Origin: Rhodocyclaceae bacterium | GTDB lineage: Bacteria > Pseudomonadota > Gammaproteobacteria > Burkholderiales > Rhodocyclaceae | Direction: 5' to 3' | Length of the DNA: 64,000 nucleotides | Assembly (NCBI GenBank): GCA_016718525.1 | Contig: JADKDD010000002.1 | Location: forward strand, 1,597,949 to 1,661,948 | Shown here: positions 9,685-18,865 of the stretch, piece by piece | Layout: every line of letters starts with the position of its first letter | Numbering within the stretch: the stretch's first letter is position 1 | Position numbers and translations under genes: made by a program | Notes under the pieces: model-generated | The model's input: only the letters and a program-made list of their open reading frames with translations | Databases searched by the model: none | What the model was told of the DNA's origin: nothing

Positions 9685-10505
9685 AGCGGACGCACCAGCG
9701 TCGCCCAGAAAATCCCGGGCCAGTCCCACGCCTTGAGCACCGGCCGGCGGTTAAAAACATCATAACTGCGGCTCTCAATCTTGTTGGCGATACACAGGCC
9801 GCCAGCAACGATGGCACGAATCTCGAATCCGAATCGACCAGGCAATGACCAGCCCAATGGCGCGCCGGACAACATCAGATCGCGCGCCCGGTCGACTTGA
9901 AACTTCATCAATGCACGCCAGTTGGTGCTGGTAACACGCCGTCTGACGTCACTCTCAGCAACGCCGAAGCGCTGCATTTCGTCCTGGGGCAGGTAAATTC
10001 GTCCGTTATCACCTTTGTCTGCATCTATACCTACGTCCTGCCAATGATTGATCAGTTGCAATGCCGTGCAGATGGCGTCCGATTGCTCCAGTTGCAATGG
10101 CGTCCCTTCACCGAACAAACGGAGCATCAGGCGCCCGATCGGGTTGGCCGAGCGGGCGCAGTAATCACTTAGTTCTTCAAAATCACGGTAACGATGCTTG
10201 ATCACGTCCTGCGAGAACGCGTCGAGCAAATCATAGAACAACTGAACCGGAAGGCCATATTTACTTATAACCAAACCCAAGGCCAAAAAAATTGGGTTTT
10301 CCGTCGACAAACCGTTGGCAATTGCGTCGAGTTCACCCCGGAAGGCGCTGAGTTGTGCCAGCCGCAACTCGGGCTGCACGTCGCCTTCATCGGCAAAATC
10401 ATCGGCGCTACGCGCAAAGTGGTAAATCGCCGCCACCGGCTGACGTAATTCGGGCGGCAACAATATGGATGCGACGGGGAAGTTTTCGTAATGTTCGACG
10501 GGCAT
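9681..10505 (-). CDS. hpnC: Hydroxysqualene synthase
   Basis: HpnC converts presqualene diphosphate to hydroxysqualene. The 274-residue protein has the start typical of the family (MPVEHYENFPVASILLP), a first aspartate motif ARSADDFADEGD near residue 35 and a second region LINHWQDVGIDADKGDNGRIY. It is the first gene of the operon. The dispersed repeat at 9920-9945 encodes the RRVTSTNW region, where the gene retains a family-like continuation (RALMKFQVDRARDLM). Confidence 0.92.
   Translation of the reverse strand: MPVEHYENFPVASILLPPELRQPVAAIYHFARSADDFADEGDVQPELRLAQLSAFRGELDAIANGLSTENPIFLALGLVISKYGLPVQLFYDLLDAFSQDVIKHRYRDFEELSDYCARSANPIGRLMLRLFGEGTPLQLEQSDAICTALQLINHWQDVGIDADKGDNGRIYLPQDEMQRFGVAESDVRRRVTSTNWRALMKFQVDRARDLMLSGAPLGWSLPGRFGFEIRAIVAGGLCIANKIESRSYDVFNRRPVLKAWDWPGIFWATLVRPL
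9920..9945 (+). repeat. Dispersed GTTGGTGCTG repeat, copy 3 (in hpnC)
   Basis: The core AGTTGGTGCTG is followed by GTAAC and ACGCCGTC. It lies inside hpnC, opposite to the coding direction. Confidence 0.8.
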
Positions 10506-10629
10506 AAGGGCTCAAAGTATAGGGGCGGAAGATGCCCGTTGTCGCTGGACGCCGAGCGAGGACGAATAAGGTTAAAATTCGACCCTCGTTTCCCGTTGAA
10601 GTCGAGTTTTGACAATTTGCGGGTTACGT

Positions 10630-10714
10630 GCCCAGGTGGCGGAATTGGTAGACGCACCAGATTTAGGTTCTGGCGCCGCGAGGCGTGGGGGTTCGAGTCC
10701 CTTTCTGGGCACCA
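10630..10714 (+). tRNA. tRNA-Leu (anticodon TAG)
   Basis: The acceptor arms GCCCAGG and TCTGGGC pair, followed by ACCA. The anticodon stem CCAGA/TCTGG encloses TTTAGGT, giving anticodon TAG. A long variable arm (class II) and GGTTCGAGTCC fit tRNA-Leu. CCA is encoded. It precedes tig, the usual arrangement in many proteobacteria. Confidence 0.97.
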
Positions 10715-10783
10715 AGCATTGATAGGCCACACAATCAGGAACGATTTGCTCCACCCCACAAACACATATTTTTGACGGAATAA

Positions 10784-12136
10784 ATGATGACGGACAATGC
10801 ATTAGTGAGCGCGCCAAACGAGGCAACCGCAACCAATCCAGTACCTGCGGCCAGCAGCAAATTGGAAAGACGCATCGAAATGACGGTGGCACGGGCGGAT
10901 ATCGACCGCGATGTGGACCAGCGCCTGAAGCGCCTTTCGCGAACCGTCAAAATTGCCGGCTTTCGACCGGGCAAGGTTCCGCTGAAGATGGTTGCTCAGC
11001 AGTATGGCTATCAAACTCATTCAGAAGCGCTGGGTGATGCCGTGCAGCGGGTTTTTGGCGAGCAGGTGCGTGCGAATAACCTTCGTGTTGCCGGTTACCC
11101 GAAAATTGAACCGAAGCAAGCGAGCAATGAAGATCAATTGGAATTTTCGGCAGTGTTCGAGGTGTATCCGGATATCGTCCCGGGTGATATCACCTCGTCG
11201 GCCATAGAAAAGCCGGTCTTGGTGGTCAGTGAAGCTGAAGTCGACAAGACGCTCGAGGTGCTACGCAAGCAACGCACGGCCTATGTTGCAACAGACCATG
11301 CTGCCCAGACGGATGACCGTGTGGTAATAGATTTCACTGGCCGTAAAGATGGCGAGATTTTTAAAGGCGGCGAAGCGCGCGACCACGTCACGGTCGTTGG
11401 TGGTGGCCAGATGTTGCCTGAATTTGATGCGCAACTGCTTGGCGTAACGACCGGGCAAACCAAGACTTTTGATTTGACCTTCCCGGCTGATTACCAAGCG
11501 ACCGAGTTGGCAGGACAAACGGTTCAATTTGAAGTCACGGTGAAAAAGGTCGAGGCTGCAGCTGTGCCCGAAATCGACGTTGAATTTGCCAAAACACTGG
11601 GCATCAACGATGGCGATCTCACCAGAATGCGCAGTGAGGTCAGAAGCAATCTTGAGCGTGAAGTAAAGAAGCGCTTGCAGTCGCGAATCAAGAACCAAGT
11701 GATGGATTTGTTGTTGTCGGTCAACTCTGTCGATGTGCCTAGAGCGTTGGTGGAAGCTGAAGCGCAGCAGATGGCGGAAAACACCCGCCGGGAAATGGAA
11801 TCCCGTGGGATGGCTATGAAAAATGTGCCTCTGGACACTTCCTGGTTTGGCGAACAAGCAACGCGACGCGTCCGCCTAGGGCTACTTTTGGCGGAACTGG
11901 TTCGATCAAAAGAGTTGCACGCTAAACCAGAGCAGGTGCGGGCAATTGTCGATGATTTCGCCGAGACGTTCGAGGATCCCAAGGAAGTAGTGCGTTGGTA
12001 TTATTCCCAACCACAACGACTGGCTGAGGCCGAGTCGCTGGCACTCGAAAACAACGTAGTTGACTGGGTGTTGGCAAACGCTAAAGTGACTGAAGTCGCT
12101 GTCGCATTTGATGACCTGATGGCCAATGCGGCATGA
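10784..12136 (+). CDS. tig: Trigger factor
   Basis: This is the ribosome-bound chaperone and peptidyl-prolyl isomerase. The ribosome-binding signature GFRPGKVP is at residues 59-66. An FKBP-type domain follows at about 165-265 (DDRVVIDFTGRKDGEIFKGG). The rest is the helical chaperone region. At 450 residues it is slightly long: the signature lies about 16 residues later than in E. coli because of a low-complexity N-terminus. ATG 10787 is an equally possible start. The stop overlaps the clpP start by ATGA. Confidence 0.96.
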   Translation: MMTDNALVSAPNEATATNPVPAASSKLERRIEMTVARADIDRDVDQRLKRLSRTVKIAGFRPGKVPLKMVAQQYGYQTHSEALGDAVQRVFGEQVRANNLRVAGYPKIEPKQASNEDQLEFSAVFEVYPDIVPGDITSSAIEKPVLVVSEAEVDKTLEVLRKQRTAYVATDHAAQTDDRVVIDFTGRKDGEIFKGGEARDHVTVVGGGQMLPEFDAQLLGVTTGQTKTFDLTFPADYQATELAGQTVQFEVTVKKVEAAAVPEIDVEFAKTLGINDGDLTRMRSEVRSNLEREVKKRLQSRIKNQVMDLLLSVNSVDVPRALVEAEAQQMAENTRREMESRGMAMKNVPLDTSWFGEQATRRVRLGLLLAELVRSKELHAKPEQVRAIVDDFAETFEDPKEVVRWYYSQPQRLAEAESLALENNVVDWVLANAKVTEVAVAFDDLMANAA

Positions 12137-12810
12137 GCCATTTCTTAACTACACCGGGCGCAAATATGAACTCACAGTTTGAATTGCAGGCTGGCGACAC
12201 CCCCCAAAACCTCGGTTTGGTGCCAATGGTGATTGAAACCAGTGGTCGCGGTGAGCGTGCTTACGACATTTATTCACGGCTATTGCGTGAGCGCGTGATC
12301 TTTTTGGTCGGCGAAGTGAATGATGCAACAGCGAGCGTGGTAGTGGCGCAGTTGCTTTTTCTTGAGTCGGAAAACCCCGATAAGGATATTTTCTTCTATA
12401 TCAACTCGCCGGGCGGCTCGGTAACTGCCGGTATGGCCATCTATGACACGATGCAGTTCGTGAAACCGGCTGTATCAACCTTATGCATCGGCCAAGCGGC
12501 CAGTATGGGTGCCTTCTTGCTTGCCGCAGGAGAAAAAGGCAAACGCTTTGCATTGCCAAATTCGCGCGTTATGATTCATCAACCGCTTGGCGGCTTTCGC
12601 GGACAGGCTTCGGATATCGAAATCCACGCCAAGGAAATTTTGTACTTGAAAGAGCGATTGAATACCTTGCTGGCGCACCATACCGGACAATCACTGGAAA
12701 AACTTCAGCGCGACACTGATCGCGACAATTTTTTGTCCGCCGATGCAGCAGTCGAGTATGGCTTGGTGGACAAGGTCATCAGCAATCGGGCGGAAGCGGC
12801 ACTTAGCTGA
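12133..12810 (+). CDS. clpP: ATP-dependent Clp protease proteolytic subunit
   Basis: ClpP is the barrel-shaped serine peptidase that degrades substrates unfolded by ClpX or ClpA. Catalytic serine 124 lies in QAASMGA, histidine 149 in MIHQPLGG, and the aspartate is in the RDTDRD segment near 194-198. The length (225) is slightly above usual because I use the ATGA-coupled start at 12133; ATG 12166 (MNSQFELQAG) would give a more typical N-terminus. It lies between tig and clpX in the standard order. Confidence 0.96.
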   Translation: MSHFLTTPGANMNSQFELQAGDTPQNLGLVPMVIETSGRGERAYDIYSRLLRERVIFLVGEVNDATASVVVAQLLFLESENPDKDIFFYINSPGGSVTAGMAIYDTMQFVKPAVSTLCIGQAASMGAFLLAAGEKGKRFALPNSRVMIHQPLGGFRGQASDIEIHAKEILYLKERLNTLLAHHTGQSLEKLQRDTDRDNFLSADAAVEYGLVDKVISNRAEAALS

Positions 12811-12894
12811 TCGTGATTCATGGCGATTCGTGAAGATTTGCTTGTTACCAAATAAGCGGCAAAACTTGTTGTGCAGAATTAGACGGAGAGACAA

Positions 12895-14160
12895 ATGGCG
12901 GAAAAAAAGGGCGGCGGCGAAAAATTGCTTTACTGCTCCTTCTGCGGCAAAAGCCAGCACGAAGTTAAGAAACTTATTGCTGGCCCCTCCGTTTTTATTT
13001 GTGATGAATGCATAGACCTGTGCAACGATATCGTCCGCGACGAGACTGCAAGTACACCAAGCGCTAAATCCGGTAAGGAGTTACCGGCCCCCACAGAGAT
13101 TCGTGAGTTGCTCGACAACTACGTTATCGGCCAGGAACCGGCAAAAAAAATACTTTCTGTAGCGGTATACAACCATTACAAGCGGATTCAGCATCGCGAA
13201 TCCAAAGCTGATGAAGTCGAACTCACCAAGAGCAATATTTTGCTGATTGGACCAACCGGGTCAGGCAAGACATTGCTTGCTCAGACCTTGGCACGCACCT
13301 TGAACGTTCCATTTGTAATGGCCGACGCGACCACGCTGACAGAGGCTGGTTATGTGGGCGAGGATGTCGAAAACATCATCCAAAAGCTTTTGCAGAAGTG
13401 TGATCACGATGTAGAGCAGGCGCAACGAGGGATTGTCTATATTGATGAAATTGACAAGATTTCCCGCAAATCCGACAACCCGTCGATCACCCGCGATGTT
13501 TCCGGAGAAGGAGTTCAGCAGGCACTGCTCAAGCTGATTGAAGGCACGGTGGCCAGCATTCCCCCGCAGGGTGGGCGCAAACACCCGAATCAGGATTTTA
13601 TTCAGGTCGACACGACCAATATCCTCTTTATTTGTGGCGGCGCCTTCGATGGCCTTGAAAAGGTCATTCTTAGCCGCTCTGAAAAAGGAGGAATCGGCTT
13701 TGGCGCGGAAGTCAGCAGTCGTGATGCCAAGAATGTTAGCGAAACCTTGATGCAGGTCGAGCCCGAAGATTTGATCAAGTTCGGCTTGATACCGGAATTG
13801 ATCGGACGCTTGCCGGTGGTCGCGACCCTGCGCGAGTTGGACGAAGCTGCGCTGGTGGATATCCTGATTGCACCCAAAAACGCGCTGGTGAAACAGTACC
13901 AGAAGTTGTTTTCGATGGAAGGCGTTGAACTCGAAGTTCGACCCTCGGCGCTACAGGCCATCGCGCGCAAAGCCATCAAACGGAAAACAGGTGCCCGCGG
14001 ATTGCGCTCCATTCTTGAAAATGTTTTGCTGGATACTATGTACGAATTGCCGACCGCCACGGGTGTCAGCAAAGTGGTTATCGATGAAAGTACGATTGAG
14101 TGCGGAACTGAACCACTCACTATTTACATTGACCAACCAAAGGTTTCTGGGTCAAATTAA
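12895..14160 (+). CDS. clpX: Clp protease ATP-binding subunit ClpX
   Basis: ClpX is the AAA+ unfoldase partner of ClpP. The N-terminal zinc finger uses cysteines 14, 17, 36 and 39. Walker A is GPTGSGKT at residues 119-126, Walker B is IVYIDEIDKI, and the sensor-II region is RKTGARGLRSILE. The length of 421 residues is normal. An AGACGGAGAG ribosome binding site lies just upstream. Confidence 0.97.
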   Translation: MAEKKGGGEKLLYCSFCGKSQHEVKKLIAGPSVFICDECIDLCNDIVRDETASTPSAKSGKELPAPTEIRELLDNYVIGQEPAKKILSVAVYNHYKRIQHRESKADEVELTKSNILLIGPTGSGKTLLAQTLARTLNVPFVMADATTLTEAGYVGEDVENIIQKLLQKCDHDVEQAQRGIVYIDEIDKISRKSDNPSITRDVSGEGVQQALLKLIEGTVASIPPQGGRKHPNQDFIQVDTTNILFICGGAFDGLEKVILSRSEKGGIGFGAEVSSRDAKNVSETLMQVEPEDLIKFGLIPELIGRLPVVATLRELDEAALVDILIAPKNALVKQYQKLFSMEGVELEVRPSALQAIARKAIKRKTGARGLRSILENVLLDTMYELPTATGVSKVVIDESTIECGTEPLTIYIDQPKVSGSN

Positions 14161-14221
14161 TCATCGTCGCGTAAATGTTTTAATCGGCCTGCTGTAACAG
14201 GCAATGAATGCCATTTTCAGG

Positions 14222-14249
14222 CTTGAATATTGTTACTCCGCCCCCACCT
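14222..14249 (+). promoter_or_regulatory. Candidate heat-shock (sigma-32) promoter of lon
   Basis: CTTGAA at 14222-14227 and CCCCACCT at 14242-14249 resemble the sigma-32 elements CTTGAAA and CCCCATNT, with a spacing in the normal range. They lie 31 bp upstream of the lon start. lon is a classic sigma-32 gene in E. coli, so position and content agree; activity is inferred. Confidence 0.5.
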
Positions 14250-14279
14250 TGGCGCTGAGGCCATCCGAGGACGCAAAAA

Positions 14280-16721
14280 ATGTCTGAATCTACAATTTCC
14301 GCACTAGAGAAAAAAGTCGCATCACCTTTGCCGCTGCTGCCACTGCGTGATGTTGTGGTGTTCCCGCACATGGTGATCCCGTTGTTCGTCGGGCGACCGA
14401 AGTCGATCAAGGCCTTGGAAACCGCGATGGAAACAGGCAAGAGCATTTTGCTGGTCGCACAAAAATCGGCCGCCAAGGATGAGCCTTCCGCCGATGACAT
14501 GTATGCCATCGGCTGTGTCGCGAATATTTTGCAAATGCTCAAGCTTCCCGACGGTACCGTGAAGGTGCTGGTCGAGGGTGTTCAACGTGCCTACGTAGAC
14601 AACATTGAAGACCGCGGCGCCTTGTTCGTGGCCGGAGTTCGTTTGGTCGAAGAAGAAGATCGATCGGACAATGAGGGCGAAGCAATGAGGCGAACTGTGT
14701 TGGCACAGTTTGACCAATACGTAAAACTCAATAAAAAAATCCCGCCTGAAGTTTTGACGTCGCTTGGTGGAATTGAAGATGCCGGCCGTCTGGCCGACAC
14801 AATTGCGGCACATTTGCCGTTGAAGCTTGAGCAAAAGCAAGAAGTACTTGAAGTGTTTTCGGTGACTCACCGCCTGGAGAAATTGCTCAGCCAGCTCGAA
14901 GCGGAGCTGGATATCCTTCAGGTTGAAAAGCGGATCCGTGGCCGGGTTAAGCGGCAAATGGAGAAAAGTCAGCGCGAGTATTACCTGAACGAACAAGTCA
15001 AGGCCATTCAAAAGGAACTTGGCGAAGGTGAAGAGGGTGCCGATCTTGAAGAAATGGAAAAGAAGATCAAGACCGGTGGTTTAAGTAAGGAAGCGCTGAC
15101 CAAGGCGACTTCAGAATTCAAAAAACTCAAGCTGATGTCACCGATGTCGGCCGAGGCGACTGTTGTGCGCAATTACATCGAGACTTTGGTTGGGTTGCCA
15201 TGGCGGAAGAAGTCGCGAATCAGCAAAGATTTGGCGACCGCCGAAAAAGTATTGGACAAAGACCACTACGGCCTTGAGAAGGTCAAAGAACGGATTGTCG
15301 AGTACCTAGCCGTGCAGCAGCGCGTTGAAAAGGTAAAGGCGCCGATCCTTTGTTTGGTTGGCCCTCCGGGTGTCGGCAAAACGTCGCTTGGTCAATCGAT
15401 AGCCAAAGCGACCAATCGCAAGTTCATTCGGATGGCACTCGGTGGTGTACGCGATGAAGCCGAAATTCGCGGACATCGCCGCACTTATATCGGCTCTATG
15501 CCTGGCAAGATATTGCAGAACATGGCCAAGGTGGGAGTCAAAAACCCGTTATTCCTGCTCGATGAGGTAGACAAGCTAGGCCAGGATTTTCGTGGCGACC
15601 CTTCATCTGCCCTGCTCGAAGTCCTTGATCCGGAACAAAACCATACCTTTCAGGATCACTACATCGAAGTAGATTTCGATTTGTCGGATGTCATGTTTGT
15701 GGCCACCGCCAATAGCATGAACATTCCGCCAGCGTTGCTGGATCGTCTTGAGGTGATTCGCCTGTCCGGTTATACGGAGGACGAAAAAGTTAACATTGCG
15801 GTGCGCTATTTGTTGCCCAAGCAACTCAAAGCCAATGGCATCAAAAAGGACGAAGTCACTGTCACCGAAGAGGCCTTACGCGACATCGTACGTTACTTCA
15901 CCCGTGAAGCGGGCGTGCGCGCACTGGAGCGGGAGATTTCCAAGATCTGCCGTAAGGCGGTGAAGGCGTTGGTGATGAAACCACGCAAGAACAAGATCGT
16001 GGTGAATTCCAAGGGCCTGGAAAAATTTCTGGGCGTCCGGCGCTTCAGTTTCGGCATGGCCGAAAAGGAAAATCAGGTTGGCCAGGTTACTGGCTTGGCC
16101 TGGACCGAAGTGGGTGGTGAATTGCTGACGATAGAAACCGTTGCCCTGCCTGGCAAAGGCAAGACCATGACTACCGGGAAACTCGGCGACGTGATGACTG
16201 AGTCGATTCAGGCTGCGCTTTCTGTCGTTCGTAAGCGAAGCCGTTCACTTGGCATCGCCGAAGATTTTTATCAAAAGAGTGACATCCATATCCACTTGCC
16301 TGAAGGTGCGACACCGAAGGATGGTCCCAGTGCCGGTATTGCAATATGCACGGCCCTGGTTTCTGTACTAACCGGAATACCGGTGCGCGCTGACGTTGCG
16401 ATGACAGGTGAAATCACCTTACGCGGTGAGGTGTTGCCAATCGGCGGGTTGAAGGAAAAACTGCTTGCGGCGGTGCGTGGTGGAATCCGTCTGGCACTGA
16501 TTCCGGAAGAAAACGTCAAGGATCTGGCGGAAATTTCCGACACTATCAAGAATCGGATAGAAATTCAGCCGGTTCGCTGGATCGACCAGGTACTCGAGTT
16601 CGCTCTCGAGCGCAAGCCGGAGCCGCTGGTGGATGCCGCAGCCCAAACGGATGTCAAGGTGATTGCTGCAGTCACGGTGGCGGCTGAAGATCCGGCTCTG
16701 GGTGGCGCACTGACACACTGA
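14280..16721 (+). CDS. lon: ATP-dependent protease Lon
   Basis: Lon degrades damaged and regulatory proteins. The 813-residue protein has the N-terminal LON substrate domain (LPLLPLRDVVVFPHMVIPL), Walker A GPPGVGKT at 361-368, Walker B region NPLFLLDEVDKLG and the C-terminal serine protease domain. The catalytic serine 684 is in DGPSAG and lysine 727 in GGLKEK. The gene is preceded by a 119-bp gap with a likely heat-shock promoter. In many relatives hupB follows lon; here a tRNA-Val follows directly. Confidence 0.97.
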   Translation: MSESTISALEKKVASPLPLLPLRDVVVFPHMVIPLFVGRPKSIKALETAMETGKSILLVAQKSAAKDEPSADDMYAIGCVANILQMLKLPDGTVKVLVEGVQRAYVDNIEDRGALFVAGVRLVEEEDRSDNEGEAMRRTVLAQFDQYVKLNKKIPPEVLTSLGGIEDAGRLADTIAAHLPLKLEQKQEVLEVFSVTHRLEKLLSQLEAELDILQVEKRIRGRVKRQMEKSQREYYLNEQVKAIQKELGEGEEGADLEEMEKKIKTGGLSKEALTKATSEFKKLKLMSPMSAEATVVRNYIETLVGLPWRKKSRISKDLATAEKVLDKDHYGLEKVKERIVEYLAVQQRVEKVKAPILCLVGPPGVGKTSLGQSIAKATNRKFIRMALGGVRDEAEIRGHRRTYIGSMPGKILQNMAKVGVKNPLFLLDEVDKLGQDFRGDPSSALLEVLDPEQNHTFQDHYIEVDFDLSDVMFVATANSMNIPPALLDRLEVIRLSGYTEDEKVNIAVRYLLPKQLKANGIKKDEVTVTEEALRDIVRYFTREAGVRALEREISKICRKAVKALVMKPRKNKIVVNSKGLEKFLGVRRFSFGMAEKENQVGQVTGLAWTEVGGELLTIETVALPGKGKTMTTGKLGDVMTESIQAALSVVRKRSRSLGIAEDFYQKSDIHIHLPEGATPKDGPSAGIAICTALVSVLTGIPVRADVAMTGEITLRGEVLPIGGLKEKLLAAVRGGIRLALIPEENVKDLAEISDTIKNRIEIQPVRWIDQVLEFALERKPEPLVDAAAQTDVKVIAAVTVAAEDPALGGALTH

Positions 16722-16782
16722 TCTGTGTCCAAACTGTTAGAATTCGAGTCGCGCTGAATCGAAAGCGTTGCACAGATTCAGT

Positions 16783-16858
16783 GGGTCGTTAGCTCAGTTG
16801 GTAGAGCGTCTGCCTTACACGCAGAATGTCGGCGGTTCGAGCCCGTCACGACCCACCA
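16783..16858 (+). tRNA. tRNA-Val (anticodon TAC)
   Basis: This is a 76-base class I tRNA with acceptor GGGTCGT/ACGACCC, D-loop AGCTCAGTTGGTAGAGC, anticodon stem TCTGC/GCAGA with loop CTTACAC, T-loop GGTTCGAGCC, and an encoded CCA. The anticodon is TAC, valine. Confidence 0.97.
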
Positions 16859-16893
16859 AGTACCGATTTCAGTAAGCCAGTGAGAATTAAACG

Positions 16894-16926
16894 AACCGCA
16901 TAGCCGTTGGCTTTGCGGTTTTTTTC
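16894..16926 (+). terminator. Rho-independent terminator after tRNA-Val
   Basis: AACCGCA pairs with TGCGGTT, an inner AGCC/GGCT extends the stem, and a run of T with one C follows. It closes the lon/tRNA-Val unit before the dctP promoter region. Confidence 0.8.
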
Positions 16927-17112
16927 TTTGCAAACGCGGGCTCAGTTGTGGCACGAACCTTAGCCCATAAAGGCGATATTTCCAGACGTTCGGCAGTTGA
17001 CTTGGGTCAAACAAAACAATTTTCTTCACAAGAAACCAGCATTTGTAGTCAAATAACCGCTAGATTGGTCAAGAAGCTGTTTCTACAAAACAATAACTCG
17101 GAGATAAATGCC

Positions 17113-18117
17113 ATGAAATTACGTTCAGTATTGCTTGGAGTTGCGGCAATTGCGATTTCCAGCCTCGCCTACGCCCAACAACCGATCGTCATCAAGTTCA
17201 GCCATGTTGTGGCGATCGACACACCGAAAGGCAAAGCGGCCGACTTCTTTGCGCTGAAGGCAGCCGAACTAACCAAGGGTCGCGTAAAAGTCGAGGTCTA
17301 CCCAAATAGCCAGTTGTACAAAGACAAGGAAGAGATGGAGGCATTGCAAATTGGCTCTGTGCAGATGCTGGCGCCATCATTGGCCAAATTTGGGCCGATC
17401 GGCGTCAAGGAATTCGAAGTTTTTGACCTGCCGTTTCTGTTTGACGGTATCGACCAGCTACGCAAAGTAACCCTGGGGCCGGTAGGCGCACAACTACTGG
17501 CAAAACTTGAGCCGAAGGGGATCAAAGGGCTGGCTTACTGGGACAACGGTTTCAAGTCGTTCTCAGCCAACACGCCGATCAAAGTGCCTGCCGACATGAA
17601 AGGCAAAAAGTTCAGGATTCAATCCTCGAAAGTCCTGGAGGAAGAGATTCGTGCCTTGGGCGGATTGCCCCAGGTGATGGCTTTTTCCGAGGTGTATCAA
17701 GCGCTCCAGACCGGGGTTGTCGATGGCACGGAAAATCCAATTTCAAATCTTTATACGCAGAAAATGTATGAGGTTCAAAAACATTTGACTCTGACCGAGC
17801 ACGGCTATCTTGGTTATGCCGTCATTGTGAACAAGAAATTTTGGGATGGACTGCCGCCGGATATTCAGAAGCAACTGGTTGATGCAATGGATCAGGCCAC
17901 GCGTTATGCCAATCAAATTGCCAAAGTGGAAAACGATACGGCTTTGGAGGGCGTGAAGAAGAGCGGCAAGACGCAGGTGTATGTTCCGACCAAAGACGAA
18001 CGCTTGGCATTTAAGCGAGCGCTGGTCCCGGTGCATCAGGCGATGGAGTCACGGATTGGCAAAGACCTGATTCAGACGGTCTACAAGGAAATCAAATTTA
18101 ATCCGTCATCACTGTAA
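17113..18117 (+). CDS. dctP: TRAP transporter substrate-binding protein DctP
   Basis: This periplasmic binding protein of 334 residues feeds the DctQM membrane units. A signal peptide ends at about residue 21 (LAYA-QQPIV). The DctP fold is marked by VKVEVYPNSQLYKD, the substrate-binding arginine region KKFRIQSSKV and EVYQALQTGVVDGTENP. These are features of the C4-dicarboxylate subgroup, although related binding proteins take other organic acids. The ATG at 17113 was chosen for the signal peptide and the upstream GGAG. A strong hairpin follows the gene before dctQ. Confidence 0.93.
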   Translation: MKLRSVLLGVAAIAISSLAYAQQPIVIKFSHVVAIDTPKGKAADFFALKAAELTKGRVKVEVYPNSQLYKDKEEMEALQIGSVQMLAPSLAKFGPIGVKEFEVFDLPFLFDGIDQLRKVTLGPVGAQLLAKLEPKGIKGLAYWDNGFKSFSANTPIKVPADMKGKKFRIQSSKVLEEEIRALGGLPQVMAFSEVYQALQTGVVDGTENPISNLYTQKMYEVQKHLTLTEHGYLGYAVIVNKKFWDGLPPDIQKQLVDAMDQATRYANQIAKVENDTALEGVKKSGKTQVYVPTKDERLAFKRALVPVHQAMESRIGKDLIQTVYKEIKFNPSSL

Positions 18118-18128
18118 GCACTTCGGCA

Positions 18129-18155
18129 AGACGCCACTGCCTCGCAGTGGCGTCT
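18129..18155 (+). promoter_or_regulatory. Perfect mRNA hairpin between dctP and dctQ
   Basis: The stem AGACGCCACTG / CAGTGGCGTCT has 11 perfect pairs around the loop CCTCG and no T-run after it. It lies in the 70-bp gap between binding protein and permease genes. In binding-protein operons such structures often protect the upstream message so that more binding protein is made; that role is inferred here. Confidence 0.6.
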
Positions 18156-18187
18156 ACTCAGCACTGACAAGCACCCGGGAGGCCCTA

Positions 18188-18865
18188 GTGAAAATACTCG
18201 ATCACTTGGAGGAATGGTTAATCGCCACACTGATGGGCACCGCGACGCTCATCATCTTTTTTTCGGTTGTCCACCGATACGCAGCCGGAGTGAGTATCCC
18301 TGTCGTGCAGGACTGGTTAATCCGCTTGAATTTCAGTTGGGCTCAAGAGCTATGCATCATCCTGTTCGTCTGGATGGCGAAATTCGGGGCAGCTTATGGC
18401 GTCCGCACGGGTATCCATGTCGGTGTTGATGTATTGATTAACCGAATGGACGAGAAGTTGCGCGGCAAGTTTATTATCTTCGGCTTGCTCGCCGGTGCGA
18501 CGTTCACCGCAATTGTTGCCACGCTTGGTGCAGGCTTTGTTTGGGAAAACGGCATGCACTATCAGGTGTTCCATTGGTTTGGTCTGGATACCGGAGAGCT
18601 TCCTGAGGGTCCGACCACGCCAGACCTGGAATGGCCGACGTGGATGGTCTACTCGGCGGTCCCGTTGGGTTCCTCATTAATGTGTTTTCGGTTCCTGCAG
18701 GTGATGGTTGGATTTTGGCGAACCGGTGAATTGCCGCACCATGATCACGGTCACGTCGATGGCATGGAAGAAGAATTGGCTGCATTGCAGGCCAGCCCCC
18801 TCGTTGCGCACGATGCACCGGTTGGTGCTGATACGACGCCGTCACGTGAAGGGGCTCCAAAATGA
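18188..18865 (+). CDS. dctQ: TRAP transporter small permease DctQ
   Basis: This 225-residue inner-membrane protein has four helices and the DctQ pattern (WAQELCIILFVWMAKFGAAYGVR, then GIHVGVDVL). It uses a GTG start at 18188 with GGGAGG upstream. The last 35 residues are a soluble, low-complexity tail rich in His, Asp and Glu that contains a dispersed repeat (PVGADTTPS). It overlaps dctM by ATGA. Confidence 0.9.
   Translation: MKILDHLEEWLIATLMGTATLIIFFSVVHRYAAGVSIPVVQDWLIRLNFSWAQELCIILFVWMAKFGAAYGVRTGIHVGVDVLINRMDEKLRGKFIIFGLLAGATFTAIVATLGAGFVWENGMHYQVFHWFGLDTGELPEGPTTPDLEWPTWMVYSAVPLGSSLMCFRFLQVMVGFWRTGELPHHDHGHVDGMEEELAALQASPLVAHDAPVGADTTPSREGAPK
18820..18845 (+). repeat. Dispersed GTTGGTGCTG repeat, copy 4 (in dctQ)
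   Basis: The core GGTTGGTGCTG is followed by ATACG and ACGCCGTC. It is read in frame as PVGADTTPS in the hydrophilic C-terminal tail of DctQ. Confidence 0.8.

Noticed and set aside
10604..10630. TTGACA just before tRNA-Leu as a -35 element
   Set aside because: A -10 element at normal spacing would fall inside the mature tRNA; the real promoter must lie further upstream.
16711..16729. GACACA/TGTGTC hairpin at the lon end as a terminator
   Set aside because: Only six pairs and no T-run; transcription may continue into tRNA-Val, which has its own strong terminator.
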